This document shows, piece by piece, positions 1 to 8,066 of a stretch of 64,000 nucleotides of DNA. The notes beneath the pieces are model-generated. The model was not told the origin of the DNA. It did no database searches and saw nothing but the letters and a program-made list of their open reading frames with translations. The position numbers and the translations under genes are program-made. Position 1 is the first letter of the stretch; each line of letters begins with the position of its first letter. The DNA comes from an uncultured Lachnospiraceae bacterium. Lineage in GTDB: Bacteria > Bacillota > Clostridia > Lachnospirales > Lachnospiraceae. The stretch is from contig UQVK01000007.1 in NCBI GenBank assembly GCA_900544445.1, positions 12,715 to 76,714 of the forward strand. The letters are read 5' to 3'.

Positions 1-188
1 ATCATGAGAGGAATATCCTCTGCCTCAAAGCCGAATTTGATTGCCGCCTGCTGCATCATATCACGAAAAAGGCTCTTCGCCTTTTCTGTTCCATAAGCGA
101 GTTCGCTGATTTTAAGTTCCCTGTCCGCGAGATCGGCCTTGGTCAGGGTGCAGCGAATCTGATGGTCATTCACTTTTTCAATTTTCAT
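1..188 (-). CDS. mecA: Adaptor protein MecA, N-terminal part (runs off the window)
   Basis: Leftward gene cut by the window edge; only the first 62 codons are present. The protein begins MKIEKVNDHQIRCTLTKADL, the typical start of MecA, the adaptor that delivers substrates such as ComK to the ClpC/ClpP protease in Firmicutes. Family knowledge places substrate binding in this N-terminal domain; the ClpC-binding C-terminal domain would lie beyond the window. The ATG at 188-186 follows an AAGGATGTG ribosome site. A divergent promoter pair lies between this gene and the candidate RNA on the right. Identification rests on the N-terminal motif only. Confidence 0.8.
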   Translation of the reverse strand, partial: MKIEKVNDHQIRCTLTKADLADRELKISELAYGTEKAKSLFRDMMQQAAIKFGFEAEDIPLM

Positions 189-287
189 TATGATCACATC
201 CTTAATATAAAGATATTGGAATTCTTTCTTTGTGTGACTGAAAGAGGCGTAAAATGAACATAATTTACAGTATCTGCGATTACAGAT

Positions 288-316
288 ATATTATACTGCG
301 GTCAGTAAGAAGTCAA
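288..316 (-). promoter_or_regulatory. Promoter of mecA
   Basis: On the minus strand TTGACT (316-311) is followed after 17 bases by TAATAT (293-288); an overlapping TATAAT at 295-290 would give a 15-base spacer. It points at mecA about 100 bases downstream. Confidence 0.55.
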
Positions 317-354
317 GCATCCGGGCGTCGTTTCACTTTTTTTTTACAAATTAC

Positions 355-383
355 TTGCCAATTTTCCAGTTATCGGATATAAT
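355..383 (+). promoter_or_regulatory. Sigma-A type promoter of the candidate RNA
   Basis: TTGCCA (355-360), 17-base spacer, TATAAT (378-383). The predicted transcription start near 390 coincides with the first base of a long-range helix with 698-711, which supports a real transcript start. Confidence 0.6.
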
Positions 384-389
384 CCTTTT

Positions 390-711
390 AAAGATGCTTC
401 CGGGTACTCCGTATCAGAAGGAGGGGAGCGCACCGGAATTTTTTATATCATATTTTAAGCAATTCTTCAGAAGAGCTGTATTGCAGCAGATCTTCTGCAT
501 CTAACAGACAGCGGACGGTACGACGGACCGGCTTCGCTGCTGCCTCATCCATATAGTATGAGGAGGTCTTACAGGCTTATGTGCCTGTCGGGAAAGAAAT
601 CATTTCCAAAATTTTCACCTGGAAAACGTTTAATTCAAAAAAATGGATTGTAAATGGTTATTTGCGTATTTCTTTGCAGGAATTTCGCGATACACGTCCG
701 GGAGCATCTTT
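390..711 (+). ncRNA. Candidate structured RNA with closing terminal helix
   Basis: No convincing gene lies between 189 and 837. The 14 bases at 390-403 can pair with 698-711 (one G-U), closing a roughly 320-nt molecule whose 5' end is where the promoter at 355-383 should start. Inside are hairpins at 468-497 (CAGAAGA/TCTTCTG), 509-539 (CAGCG/CGCTG with CGGT/ACCG inside), 543-563 (CCTCAT/ATGAGG) and 571-588 (ACAGGC/GCCTGT). I do not see tmRNA, RNase P, SRP or 6S signature motifs, nor a riboswitch class I know. It could be a free RNA or a long leader of the 69-codon gene that follows, since no terminator is seen at 711. Weak reading frames across it lack ribosome sites. Structure is inferred by eye. 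Confidence 0.45.
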
Positions 712-837
712 CAGGCCTGCGAAACGTCGTCGCCATGTGAACAGAGGGCATAGGGGTTTATATATCACGTCCTTTTGGAAACCGTCCGGAACGGAGCTCT
801 GTTATGTCCCTTTGTGTATACAGGGAAGGGATTTTTT

Positions 838-1047
838 ATGAAAGACGATGTGATCGAGTTCAAAAAGCATTTGAAAAAGATCAGCGGACAGGGCGTGGAT
901 CTGTATCTGGAGGGGAAGCCGGCATCTCCCGATGAGATTGCAAAGAAGTTTTTTGTCTGTGAGGATGCCGTATATATGCCGGATTACGTCATGGATGAGA
1001 GCGGAAAGCTGACCCAGGTCAGATATGATAAGGTGAAGTGCCCTTAG
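838..1047 (+). CDS. Hypothetical 69-residue protein
   Basis: The ATG at 838 follows GGGAAGGGA at good spacing, which is why this start is chosen over an upstream in-frame start at 775 that lacks a ribosome site. The product is small and acidic-to-neutral, beginning MKDDVIEFKKHLKKISGQGV and ending with a VRYDKVKCP tail; no signal peptide or membrane segment is seen. I do not recognise a family. It stands alone between the candidate RNA and the GH18 gene, and its expression may depend on the promoter at 355-383. Confidence 0.6.
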   Translation: MKDDVIEFKKHLKKISGQGVDLYLEGKPASPDEIAKKFFVCEDAVYMPDYVMDESGKLTQVRYDKVKCP

Positions 1048-1268
1048 GCTGCAAAATGTGAAGGTGTTCTGTCTGAAAACAAGGTAAAATGAATGAAAAC
1101 GAATCCTGCGGCCGTGCGAGGAGGGCCCCCGTACCGCTGCTGCGCGAAACTGCAGGAGAAGCCGTTTCTCTGCCAAAAGGGAAAGGCGGTCCTGTCTGTC
1201 CCGGGACTCTGTAAGGAACCGGGCCGGACAGAGACAAAAGCTGCGATGGAAACATGTAAAAATAGGTA

Positions 1269-1297
1269 ATGACGATGTTTCAATAGTCTGATATAAT
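1269..1297 (+). promoter_or_regulatory. Promoter of the GH18 gene
   Basis: ATGACG (1269-1274), 17-base spacer, perfect TATAAT (1292-1297), 25 bases before the GH18 start codon. The 220 bases upstream contain a GC-rich inverted repeat around 1190-1240 (TCTGTCC/GGACAGA) but no gene. Confidence 0.5.
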
Positions 1298-1322
1298 AAG
1301 GACGGTCAGGAGGTTACGGAAG

Positions 1323-2993
1323 ATGAAGAAAGCAATTCCGGTGATAATCGCGGTCGTCCTTATTTTTGTGATTATCGCCATAACATTTGGAATGAAAGTT
1401 GTGGACCGTTTTTCCTATTCTGAGGAACGGATGGATCTGAACGAATATTTCAGCCTGGCGGCGGACGATGAGGCGGCGCTTGTGCTCAATAACGAGATCC
1501 GGGAAGAAAAGGGTGTGGTGAGGGACGGCAGGTGTTATCTGTCTCTGGAAACGGTGCACACTTATCTGAATGACAGATTTTATGCGGATTATAATGAGAA
1601 CTGGCTTTTATATACCACGCCGGATGAGATCATCTATGCGCAGGCAGGAGAGACGGGAGAGGACGGTTATGTGCCGGCTTACCTGGAAGATGGCGTGATG
1701 TATGTGGCTCTGGATTATGTGAAGAAGTATACCAATTTTTCCTATACTCTGTATACGGAGCCGAACCGCATGGTGATGACGACAGTATGGGATGAGCACA
1801 GCGTCGCGGATATCAAACGGAACACGGCGGTCCGTTATCAGGGCGGAATCAAGAGTGATATTCTTACCGAGGCAGCGGCGGGCGACAAGGTTACGGTGCT
1901 GGAGAAGATGGAGACCTGGAGCGAGGTCGTCACCCAGGACGGATTCATCGGCTATGTGGAGAACAAACGCCTGGAAAATGAACGCAGCGAAACGCTGATT
2001 CCGGTCACCGATTACGTGGAGCCGGAATATACCTCTATTCACAGGGATTATAAGATCAGCCTGGGCTGGCACCAGGTGACCAGTGAGGCAGCAAATTCCA
2101 CGCTCTCCGAGGTGCTGGAGGGCGTGAGCGGAATGAACGTGATCTCTCCCACCTGGTTTTTCCTAAGCGACAACGATGGAAATTTTGCAAGTATCGGAAG
2201 CAGTTCCTACGTGCAGGAGGCGCATGACAGAGGGCTGGAGGTATGGGCGCTTGTCGATAACTTCACCTATGATGTGGATACGAAGGCGATTCTGTCCTAT
2301 ACCAGCAAACGGCAGAAGCTGATTGAGGGGCTGATAAATGAGGCGCTCTCTCTGGGCGTGGATGGAATCAACGTGGACTTTGAACAGGTACCGGGCGACG
2401 CGGGAGAGGACTACATTGAGTTTTTAAGAGAGCTGTCCATTCCCTGCCGGGCGAACGGGCTGGTGCTGTCCGTGGACAATTATGTGCCCAGGGGCTATAA
2501 CTCCCATTATCACTGGAAAGAGCAGGGGATTGTGGCGGACTATGTGATTATCATGGGGTATGACGAACACTATGGCGGTTCCCAGGAAGTGGGAAGCGTG
2601 GCGTCCATCAATTATGTGGAGGAAGGGATCAGCACCATGGTGCAGTATGTTCCTGCGGAAAAGGTGATTAACGCGGTTCCTTTCTATACCCGTATCTGGG
2701 AGACCACTTCAGAAGGTGTGAAGAGCCAGGCGGTGGGCATGACGGCTGCGGAGGACTTTCTGGCGCAGAGAGGGGTGGAGGCTGTCTGGGATGAAACCAC
2801 CTGCCAGAATTACGCACAGCTGGAAGAAAACGGCGCTCTTTTCCAGGTATGGCTGGAGGACGAGGAGTCTCTCCAGGTGAAGATCAACGTGATGAAGGAA
2901 TACGGAATCGGGGGCGTCGCGGCCTGGAAGCTGGGCTATGAAAGCGGGCATCCGGAGGTATGGACGGTAATTTCGGACTTTGTGAACGGCTGA
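1323..2993 (+). CDS. Membrane-anchored glycoside hydrolase family 18 protein with SH3 domain
   Basis: 556 residues. Residues about 4-24 form a hydrophobic anchor, so the rest is outside the membrane. Residues about 50-150 resemble the copper-amine-oxidase-like N domain seen in clostridial wall proteins, about 165-225 is an SH3-type wall-binding region (ending GFIGYVENKRL), and about 240-550 is the GH18 barrel with the catalytic motif DGINVDFE at 347-354, E354 being the expected acid. The architecture is like YdhD/YaaH-type spore and wall hydrolases, which act on N-acetylglucosamine bonds in peptidoglycan. AGGAGG lies 10 bases before the ATG. cwlD follows about 95 bases later, suggesting a wall or spore-cortex role. 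Substrate is not established. Confidence 0.85.
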   Translation: MKKAIPVIIAVVLIFVIIAITFGMKVVDRFSYSEERMDLNEYFSLAADDEAALVLNNEIREEKGVVRDGRCYLSLETVHTYLNDRFYADYNENWLLYTTPDEIIYAQAGETGEDGYVPAYLEDGVMYVALDYVKKYTNFSYTLYTEPNRMVMTTVWDEHSVADIKRNTAVRYQGGIKSDILTEAAAGDKVTVLEKMETWSEVVTQDGFIGYVENKRLENERSETLIPVTDYVEPEYTSIHRDYKISLGWHQVTSEAANSTLSEVLEGVSGMNVISPTWFFLSDNDGNFASIGSSSYVQEAHDRGLEVWALVDNFTYDVDTKAILSYTSKRQKLIEGLINEALSLGVDGINVDFEQVPGDAGEDYIEFLRELSIPCRANGLVLSVDNYVPRGYNSHYHWKEQGIVADYVIIMGYDEHYGGSQEVGSVASINYVEEGISTMVQYVPAEKVINAVPFYTRIWETTSEGVKSQAVGMTAAEDFLAQRGVEAVWDETTCQNYAQLEENGALFQVWLEDEESLQVKINVMKEYGIGGVAAWKLGYESGHPEVWTVISDFVNG

Positions 2994-3088
2994 CGGGCCG
3001 GGTGGCGGAAAGGCGGCGGCCCGGGCCGGAAGGGTCTTTTCGTTCTGCGGGTTTCATATAATGAAACAAATGGAGCGCGGGAGATCTC

Positions 3089-3805
3089 GTGAGGACGGAA
3101 TTAAAGGAAGGACTTTTGAGAGGGGCTGCGACGGTTCTTCTGCTGAGCGCTGTTTTCTGGTCGGCCGGTCAGACAGCCATTCTGGTAAATGAGGATCAGG
3201 CGGAGACGGAAGATAGGTTCTGTGTGGTGATCGATGCGGGGCACGGCGGTGTCGATCCCGGCAAGGTCGGAAGGAACGGGGAGCTGGAGAAGGAGCTGAA
3301 CCTGCAGATTGCCGAAAAGCTGAAACTGTTTCTGGAAGCCTCAGATGTGGAGGTGGTAATGACCAGAACCACGGATACGGGGCTGTATGATGAGAACGCT
3401 TCCAATAAAAAGGTTCAGGATATGAAACAACGCATCCAGATCATAGAGGAGGCGCAGCCGGACATCGCAGTGAGCATCCACCAGAACAGCTACGACGAGG
3501 AATATGTGAAAGGGGCACAGGTTTTTTATTATGGAGGGAGCGCGGCGGGGGAGTATGCCGCGGGACTGATTCAGGACCGTCTTGTGAAGGAGCTGGATCC
3601 GGAAAACCACAGGACATCCCGGGCGAACGACAGCTACTATCTTCTGAAAAAGACCGGGAGGCCGCTGGTGATTGTAGAGTGCGGCTTTCTGTCCAATCCG
3701 GAGGAGGCGGCAAGGCTTTCCGATGACTACTATCAGGAAAAGCTGGCCTGGCACATTCATATGGCGCTGATGCAGTATCTGAATCACAGTCACAGTTCGG
3801 TCTGA
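3089..3805 (+). CDS. cwlD: N-acetylmuramoyl-L-alanine amidase, CwlD-like
   Basis: 238 residues, close to the usual CwlD length. A hydrophobic N-terminal segment (about 9-28) exports the enzyme. The amidase_3 zinc site is visible: DAGHGG with H52, a glutamate in the ELEKELN stretch, SIHQN, and the catalytic glutamate in VIVECGFLSNPEEA. CwlD helps make muramic-delta-lactam in the spore cortex, needed for germination enzymes to recognise cortex. The start is a GTG at 3089 preceded by GGGAG; nearby ATGs at 3061 and 3070 are in another frame. A terminator-like hairpin follows at 3888-3921. Other amidase_3 enzymes cannot be fully excluded. Confidence 0.85.
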   Translation: MRTELKEGLLRGAATVLLLSAVFWSAGQTAILVNEDQAETEDRFCVVIDAGHGGVDPGKVGRNGELEKELNLQIAEKLKLFLEASDVEVVMTRTTDTGLYDENASNKKVQDMKQRIQIIEEAQPDIAVSIHQNSYDEEYVKGAQVFYYGGSAAGEYAAGLIQDRLVKELDPENHRTSRANDSYYLLKKTGRPLVIVECGFLSNPEEAARLSDDYYQEKLAWHIHMALMQYLNHSHSSV

Positions 3806-3887
3806 GGGGGGACTTTTCGACGGAATCAGGATGTGATATAATTGGGCAGAGCGGACAAGGATGTCCGAAAAGAGCAGAAAAAGCCGG

Positions 3888-3921
3888 AAAGTCTGCTTTT
3901 GTGCGGTAAGCAGGCTTTTTT
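3888..3921 (+). terminator. Terminator after cwlD
   Basis: AAGTCTGCTT and AAGCAGGCTT arms pair around a nine-base loop and are followed by a T run (3916-3921). It ends 24 bases before the sua5 ATG, so it could also act as an attenuator of sua5. Confidence 0.5.
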
Positions 3922-3945
3922 CTGCGAATAGAAAGAAGAAATGAC

Positions 3946-4995
3946 ATGAAGACACTTTATGAAGTGATGGATGGCAGCAGTAGGGATAAAGAGAAGCTGA
4001 GAAAAGCGGGAGAGATCCTGAAGGCGGGCGGTCTGGTGGCCTTCCCCACGGAGACCGTGTACGGGCTGGGGGGAGATGCGCTGAATCCGGAGTCCTCCAG
4101 AAAGATCTATGCCGCGAAGGGCAGACCTTCGGATAACCCGCTGATTGTGCATATCTGCCGCCTTTCCGATCTGGAAAAGATTGCCTGGGATCCGGACGGA
4201 AAGGGGCTGAAAGTGGCGCGTGCGTTCTGGCCGGGGCCGCTGACCATGATTCTGAAGAAAAAGGAAACGGTTCCTCTGGAAACAACGGGAGGGCTTCCTA
4301 CGGTGGCAGTACGGTTTCCGTCTCATCCGGTTGCGCGCGGCCTGATCGATGTGGCAGGCGGTTTTATTGCGGCGCCAAGCGCGAATACCTCCGGCAAGCC
4401 CAGTCCGACGAGCGCGCGGTATGTGGCGGAGGATATGGACGGCAGGATCGATATGATTCTGGACGGAGGAGATGTGGGAATCGGCCTGGAATCCACGATT
4501 GTGGATCTGACGGAGAAAGAGCCCATGATCCTCAGACCCGGCTATGTGACACAGGAGATGCTGACGGAGGTTCTTGGCAGCGTTTCGGTGGACCGTACGA
4601 TCCTGGATGCGGCGTCAACCCAGCGGCCCAAGGCCCCCGGAATGAAATACCGCCATTACGCGCCGAAGGGAGATCTGGCGATTGTGGAGGGAGAACCCGA
4701 AAGGGTGGTGGAGCGCATTAACGCGCTCTGCCAAGAGGCAGAGCGGGAAGGTAAGAAAACGGGCGTGATTGCCACGGATGAAACCGCGTCTCTCTACCTT
4801 GCGGACAGCGTGAAAAGCGTGGGAAGCAGGCAGGATGAGGAGGCGATCGCCCACAGCCTGTACCGGATTCTGAGAGAATTTGACGATGAAGGCGTGGAGG
4901 TCATGTATTCGGAAGCCTTTTCCCTGCGTGGAATGGGACAGGCCATTATGAACCGTCTTCTGAAGGCAGCGGGCCATCATGTGATTGAAGGATAA
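3946..4995 (+). CDS. sua5: L-threonylcarbamoyladenylate synthase (Sua5/YwlC type)
   Basis: 349 residues, the long Sua5 form: an N-terminal YrdC domain (about 15-205) with the nucleotide-binding motif AAKGRPSDNPL and the SPSANTSGKPSPT-like loop, and a C-terminal Sua5 domain (about 235-349). It makes threonylcarbamoyl-AMP from threonine, bicarbonate and ATP, the first step of the t6A37 modification of ANN-decoding tRNAs. The neighbouring downstream gene rpiB is commonly beside it in Firmicutes. ATG at 3946 after a purine-rich AGAAGAA. Confidence 0.92.
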   Translation: MKTLYEVMDGSSRDKEKLRKAGEILKAGGLVAFPTETVYGLGGDALNPESSRKIYAAKGRPSDNPLIVHICRLSDLEKIAWDPDGKGLKVARAFWPGPLTMILKKKETVPLETTGGLPTVAVRFPSHPVARGLIDVAGGFIAAPSANTSGKPSPTSARYVAEDMDGRIDMILDGGDVGIGLESTIVDLTEKEPMILRPGYVTQEMLTEVLGSVSVDRTILDAASTQRPKAPGMKYRHYAPKGDLAIVEGEPERVVERINALCQEAEREGKKTGVIATDETASLYLADSVKSVGSRQDEEAIAHSLYRILREFDDEGVEVMYSEAFSLRGMGQAIMNRLLKAAGHHVIEG

Positions 4996-5029
4996 GCGGA
5001 AACAGGCGCTGTCGTTATTAAAGAGGCGC

Positions 5030-5123
5030 GGAAATCCGGCCTGTTGGGCCGGATTTCCTGGAAGAATTGCTGGCGCAATTCTTCTCACAGATTCAAATGC
5101 GGCCTGCGGCCGCGGAAAAGAGG
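5030..5123 (+). repeat. Three-hairpin element, copy A, before rpiB
   Basis: Three consecutive perfect hairpins: 5030-5040/5048-5058 (GGAAATCCGGC), 5061-5070/5075-5084 (GAAGAATTGC) and 5099-5104/5108-5113 (GCGGCC), followed by GGAAAAGAGG that serves as the rpiB ribosome site four bases before its ATG. The same order and linkers recur at 5571-5730 and, with different stem bases, on the minus strand at 30359-30480. Confidence 0.85.
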
Positions 5124-5127
5124 AAAT

Positions 5128-5565
5128 ATGAAAATTGCATTGGGCTGTGATCATGGCGGTTTTGCGCTGAAGCAGGAGGTGATCCGCTGTCTGGACGCGA
5201 GAGGGCTGGAATGGGAGGATTTCGGCTGCTTTGACGAGGCGTCCTGCGACTATCCGGATTTTGGACGGGCAGCCGCGGAAGCGGTGGCATCGGGAAAATG
5301 TGACAGAGGCATTGTGATCTGTACGACCGGAATCGGGATTTCCATTGTGGCCAACAAGGTAAGGGGAATCCGGTGTGCGCTCTGCGCGGACACGGTGTCC
5401 GCAAGGCTTACGAGAGAACACAATGACGCGAACATGCTGGCGATGGGAGCGGGAATTGTCGGGAAGAATCTGGCTCTCAGCATTGTGGAAACGTTTCTGG
5501 ATACGCCTTTTTCCGGTGAGGAAAAGCATGTGCGCAGAGTTGGAAAGATAACGGCATTGGAATAA
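5128..5565 (+). CDS. rpiB: Ribose-5-phosphate isomerase B
   Basis: 145 residues, full length for RpiB/LacAB family. Motifs: MKIALGCDHGG at the start, the catalytic cysteine region CTTGIGISIVANKVRG, and EHNDANMLAMGAGIVG. It interconverts ribose-5-phosphate and ribulose-5-phosphate in the cytosol. The ATG at 5128 is chosen because it follows GGAAAAGAGG; an in-frame upstream extension to 5044 would run through the hairpin element and has no homology. It sits between two copies of the three-hairpin element, with upp behind it, so pentose phosphate and PRPP-using salvage are adjacent. Confidence 0.95.
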   Translation: MKIALGCDHGGFALKQEVIRCLDARGLEWEDFGCFDEASCDYPDFGRAAAEAVASGKCDRGIVICTTGIGISIVANKVRGIRCALCADTVSARLTREHNDANMLAMGAGIVGKNLALSIVETFLDTPFSGEEKHVRRVGKITALE

Positions 5566-5570
5566 GAGGC

Positions 5571-5730
5571 GGAAAGCCGGCCCGCAGAGGCCGGATTTCC
5601 TGGAAGAATAAGATGCGGCCGTGGGCCGCAGGAAAAGAGGCGGAAACCGACGAGGCCGGTTTCCTGGAAGAATCGCTGACGCGATTCTTCTCATAGAATA
5701 AGATGCGGCCGTGGGCCGCAGGAAAAGAGG
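5571..5730 (+). repeat. Three-hairpin element, copies B1 and B2, before upp
   Basis: Two head-to-tail units. B1 (5571-5640) has hairpin 1 (GGAAAGCCGGCC/GGCCGGATTTCC) and hairpin 3 (TGCGGCC/GGCCGCA) but has lost most of hairpin 2. B2 (5642-5730) has all three: 5642-5649/5657-5664, 5667-5676/5681-5690 and 5704-5710/5714-5720. A 36-base block is identical at 5605-5640 and 5695-5730. The last GGAAAAGAGG is the upp ribosome site, five bases before the ATG. Confidence 0.85.
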
Positions 5731-5735
5731 AGAAT

Positions 5736-6365
5736 ATGTCTAAGGTAGTAGTTATGGATCACCCGCTCATTCAGCACAAGATCGGTTATATCAGAAGGAT
5801 GGAAACGGGAACCAAGGATTTTCGGCAGACCATCGGGGAGATCGCGATGCTGATCTGCTATGAGGCAACCAGAAACCTGCCGCTGGCGGATGTGGAGATC
5901 ACGACGCCGATCTGCAAAACGACGGTGAAGGAACTTCGGGGAAAGAAGATGGCGATTGTGCCGATCCTGAGAGCGGGCCTCGGCATGGTGGACGGCGTGC
6001 TGAACCTGATCCCTGCCGCAAAAATCGGACATATCGGCCTGTACCGGGATCCGGAGACGCTGGAGCCTGTGGAATATTACTGCAAGCTTCCGGCTGACTG
6101 TGCGGAAAGGGAGGTTTTCGTGGTGGATCCCATGCTCGCTACGGGCGGATCTTCGGTTGCTGCGATCCGGATGCTGAAGGAGAAGGGATGTAAAAAGATT
6201 CATTTCATGTGTATCATCGCGGCGCCGGAGGGAATCGCGCGGATGCAGCAGGAGCATCCGGATGTGGATCTGTACGTGGGAGCGCTGGATGAGAAGCTGA
6301 ATGATCACGGTTACATCGTACCCGGTCTGGGAGACGCCGGAGACAGGATCTTCGGAACGAAGTGA
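5736..6365 (+). CDS. upp: Uracil phosphoribosyltransferase
   Basis: 209 residues, standard length. The PRPP loop [11 protein letters not shown] and the C-terminal uracil-binding stretch [14 protein letters not shown] are both present. It converts uracil and PRPP to UMP in pyrimidine salvage. The ATG at 5736 is used rather than an upstream in-frame start at 5703, which would begin inside the hairpin element. dCMP deaminase follows 29 bases after the stop codon, so the two pyrimidine genes are probably co-transcribed. Confidence 0.95.
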   Translation: MSKVVVMDHPLIQHKIGYIRRMETGTKDFRQTIGEIAMLICYEATRNLPLADVEITTPICKTTVKELRGKKMAIVPILRAGLGMVDGVLNLIPAAKIGHIGLYRDPETLEPVEYYCKLPADCAEREVFVVDPMLATGGSSVAAIRMLKEKGCKKIHFMCIIAAPEGIARMQQEHPDVDLYVGALDEKLNDHGYIVPGLGDAGDRIFGTK

Positions 6366-6394
6366 GGATGGAACGGTAACGGAAAGGAGCAGCC

Positions 6395-6874
6395 ATGAAG
6401 AGACAGGATTATATCACATGGGATGAATATTTTATGGGAGTGGCCAAGCTGTCCGGGATGCGTTCCAAGGATCCGAACACGCAGGTGGGAGCCTGTATTG
6501 TCAGCGGTGATAACAAGATTTTATCCATGGGCTATAATGGCTTTCCGATCGGCTGCTCTGATGATGAATTTCCGTGGGACAAGTACGGAGAAGAAGAGGA
6601 TACCAAATATCCCTATGTGACGCATAGCGAGCTGAATGCCATTCTGAATTACAGAGGCGGAAGTCTGGCGGGCGCCAGACTGTACGTTTCCCTGTTTCCC
6701 TGCAATGAATGCGCGAAAGCCATCATTCAGAGCGGAATCCGGGAGGTGGTGTACGAATGCGACAAATATGCAGATACGCCTTCCGTGCGTGCCTCAAAAC
6801 GGATGCTGGACGCTGCAGGCGTGTGTTACCGAAAATATGAACCCGCAGGACGGAATGTGACACTTACCTTATAG
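6395..6874 (+). CDS. dCMP deaminase family protein (ComEB-like)
   Basis: 159 residues. The zinc-dependent deaminase signature is complete: THSELNAI carries the histidine and catalytic glutamate, and PCNECAK the two zinc cysteines. dCMP deaminases convert dCMP to dUMP to feed thymidylate synthesis. The residue after the histidine is serine where many relatives have alanine. AAAGGAG lies nine bases before the ATG. Placement after upp fits pyrimidine metabolism. ComEB-type proteins share the fold, so the exact name is uncertain. Confidence 0.88.
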   Translation: MKRQDYITWDEYFMGVAKLSGMRSKDPNTQVGACIVSGDNKILSMGYNGFPIGCSDDEFPWDKYGEEEDTKYPYVTHSELNAILNYRGGSLAGARLYVSLFPCNECAKAIIQSGIREVVYECDKYADTPSVRASKRMLDAAGVCYRKYEPAGRNVTLTL

Positions 6875-6905
6875 AAAGGCTGGAAGACTTAAAAGGAGAA
6901 TGCGG

Positions 6906-8066
6906 ATGAAAAAAATGGGAAAGCGCAGGCTGATCGCGGGAATTCTTGTGCTGGTCATGCTTACGGTCCCAGGGCTGGGCGTAAATGCCACTTCGGATAC
7001 GAGAGAAAAGCTGGAAAACGCGAAGGAAGAAAGAGAAGCGACCGAGAATCAGAAGAACGCTCAGGAAGAAAATATCACCAACATGGAAGAGGCGCAGAGC
7101 GGCCTTGAGGGAGAACTGAACAGCCTGAACAGCCAGCTTGCAGAAGTGAGCAATAATCTGGAAGAGATTGAGAACAACATCATCGCCAAGAACGAAGAGA
7201 TTGCGACCACCCAGGCAGAGCTGGAGGAGGCAAAGGCGACGGAGGAGAGGCAGTATCTCTGCCTGAAGAAAAGAATCCAGTATTCCTATGAAAAGAAGAG
7301 CATTTCCTATCTGGAAGCGATTCTTTCCGCAGACTCGCTGGGTGAGATTCTGAACATGACGGAATATTTCACACAGATGGCGTCCTATGATCAGGAAATG
7401 CTGGCTTCCTATAAGGCTGCCAGAGAAGCGGTGGAGGAAAAGGAAGCGCAGCTTCAGGCAGATATGGATCAGCTGGAGGAAATGCAGGCATCCGCAGAGG
7501 CGGAGCATGACCGCTTTTCCGGCCTGATCAGCCAGACGCAGAGCAGCATTTCCGCTTATTCGGATCAGATCGCTACTGCGGAAGCACAGGTGGAGGCGCT
7601 GGAAGCCCAGATGGCGGCGCAGGATGAGAACATCGAGGCGCTGCAGAAGCAGCTGGAGGAGGAAATCCGGAAGTCCCGTCTGGCAGCTCAGTCAAGCTGG
7701 CGTGATATTTCGGAGGTGACATTCACGGAAGATGACCGGTACCTTCTGGCGAACCTGATTTACTGCGAGGCGGGAGGCGAGCCCTATGAAGGGCAGGTGG
7801 CCGTGGGCGCCGTGGTAATTAACCGGGTACTCAGCTCCGTATTTCCCAATACGGTGTCCGGCGTGATCTACCAGAGCAGACAGTTTGAACCGGTATCCAC
7901 GGGGCGTCTGGCGCTTGCGCTGGCGGAGAACCGGGCGACGGACAGCTGTTACCGGGCTGCCGATGAGGCGATGAGCGGCTACAGCAATGTGGGAACCTGC
8001 GTATTTTTCCGGACGCCCATTCCGGGCCTGGAAGGAATCAATATCGGAGGGCATGTCTTCTATTAA
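6906..8066 (+). CDS. Secreted coiled-coil cell wall hydrolase with SleB domain
   Basis: 386 residues. A signal peptide (about 1-25) is followed by a long coiled coil (about 28-255) rich in E, Q, A and K with periodic leucines, then a hydrolase_2/SleB domain (about 265-386) with YCEAGGEPYEGQVAVGAVVINR holding the likely catalytic glutamate. SleB-type enzymes are lytic transglycosylases that open spore cortex; the coiled coil is like PcsB/YqeI-type wall enzymes and may hold the domain inactive. The ATG at 6906 is preferred because AAAGGAG (6892-6898) is only one base from the ATG at 6900. It ends four bases into the oppositely oriented DUF402 gene. Confidence 0.85.
   Translation: MKKMGKRRLIAGILVLVMLTVPGLGVNATSDTREKLENAKEEREATENQKNAQEENITNMEEAQSGLEGELNSLNSQLAEVSNNLEEIENNIIAKNEEIATTQAELEEAKATEERQYLCLKKRIQYSYEKKSISYLEAILSADSLGEILNMTEYFTQMASYDQEMLASYKAAREAVEEKEAQLQADMDQLEEMQASAEAEHDRFSGLISQTQSSISAYSDQIATAEAQVEALEAQMAAQDENIEALQKQLEEEIRKSRLAAQSSWRDISEVTFTEDDRYLLANLIYCEAGGEPYEGQVAVGAVVINRVLSSVFPNTVSGVIYQSRQFEPVSTGRLALALAENRATDSCYRAADEAMSGYSNVGTCVFFRTPIPGLEGINIGGHVFY

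Noticed and set aside
581..841. 86-codon plus-strand frame inside the candidate RNA region
   Set aside because: Weak GTG start, basic atypical composition, and it crosses the paired 3' end of the RNA and the ribosome site of the next gene.
4615..5694. 359-codon open frame on the minus strand over sua5 and rpiB
   Set aside because: Runs through the hairpin repeats and opposite two well-supported genes; not coding.
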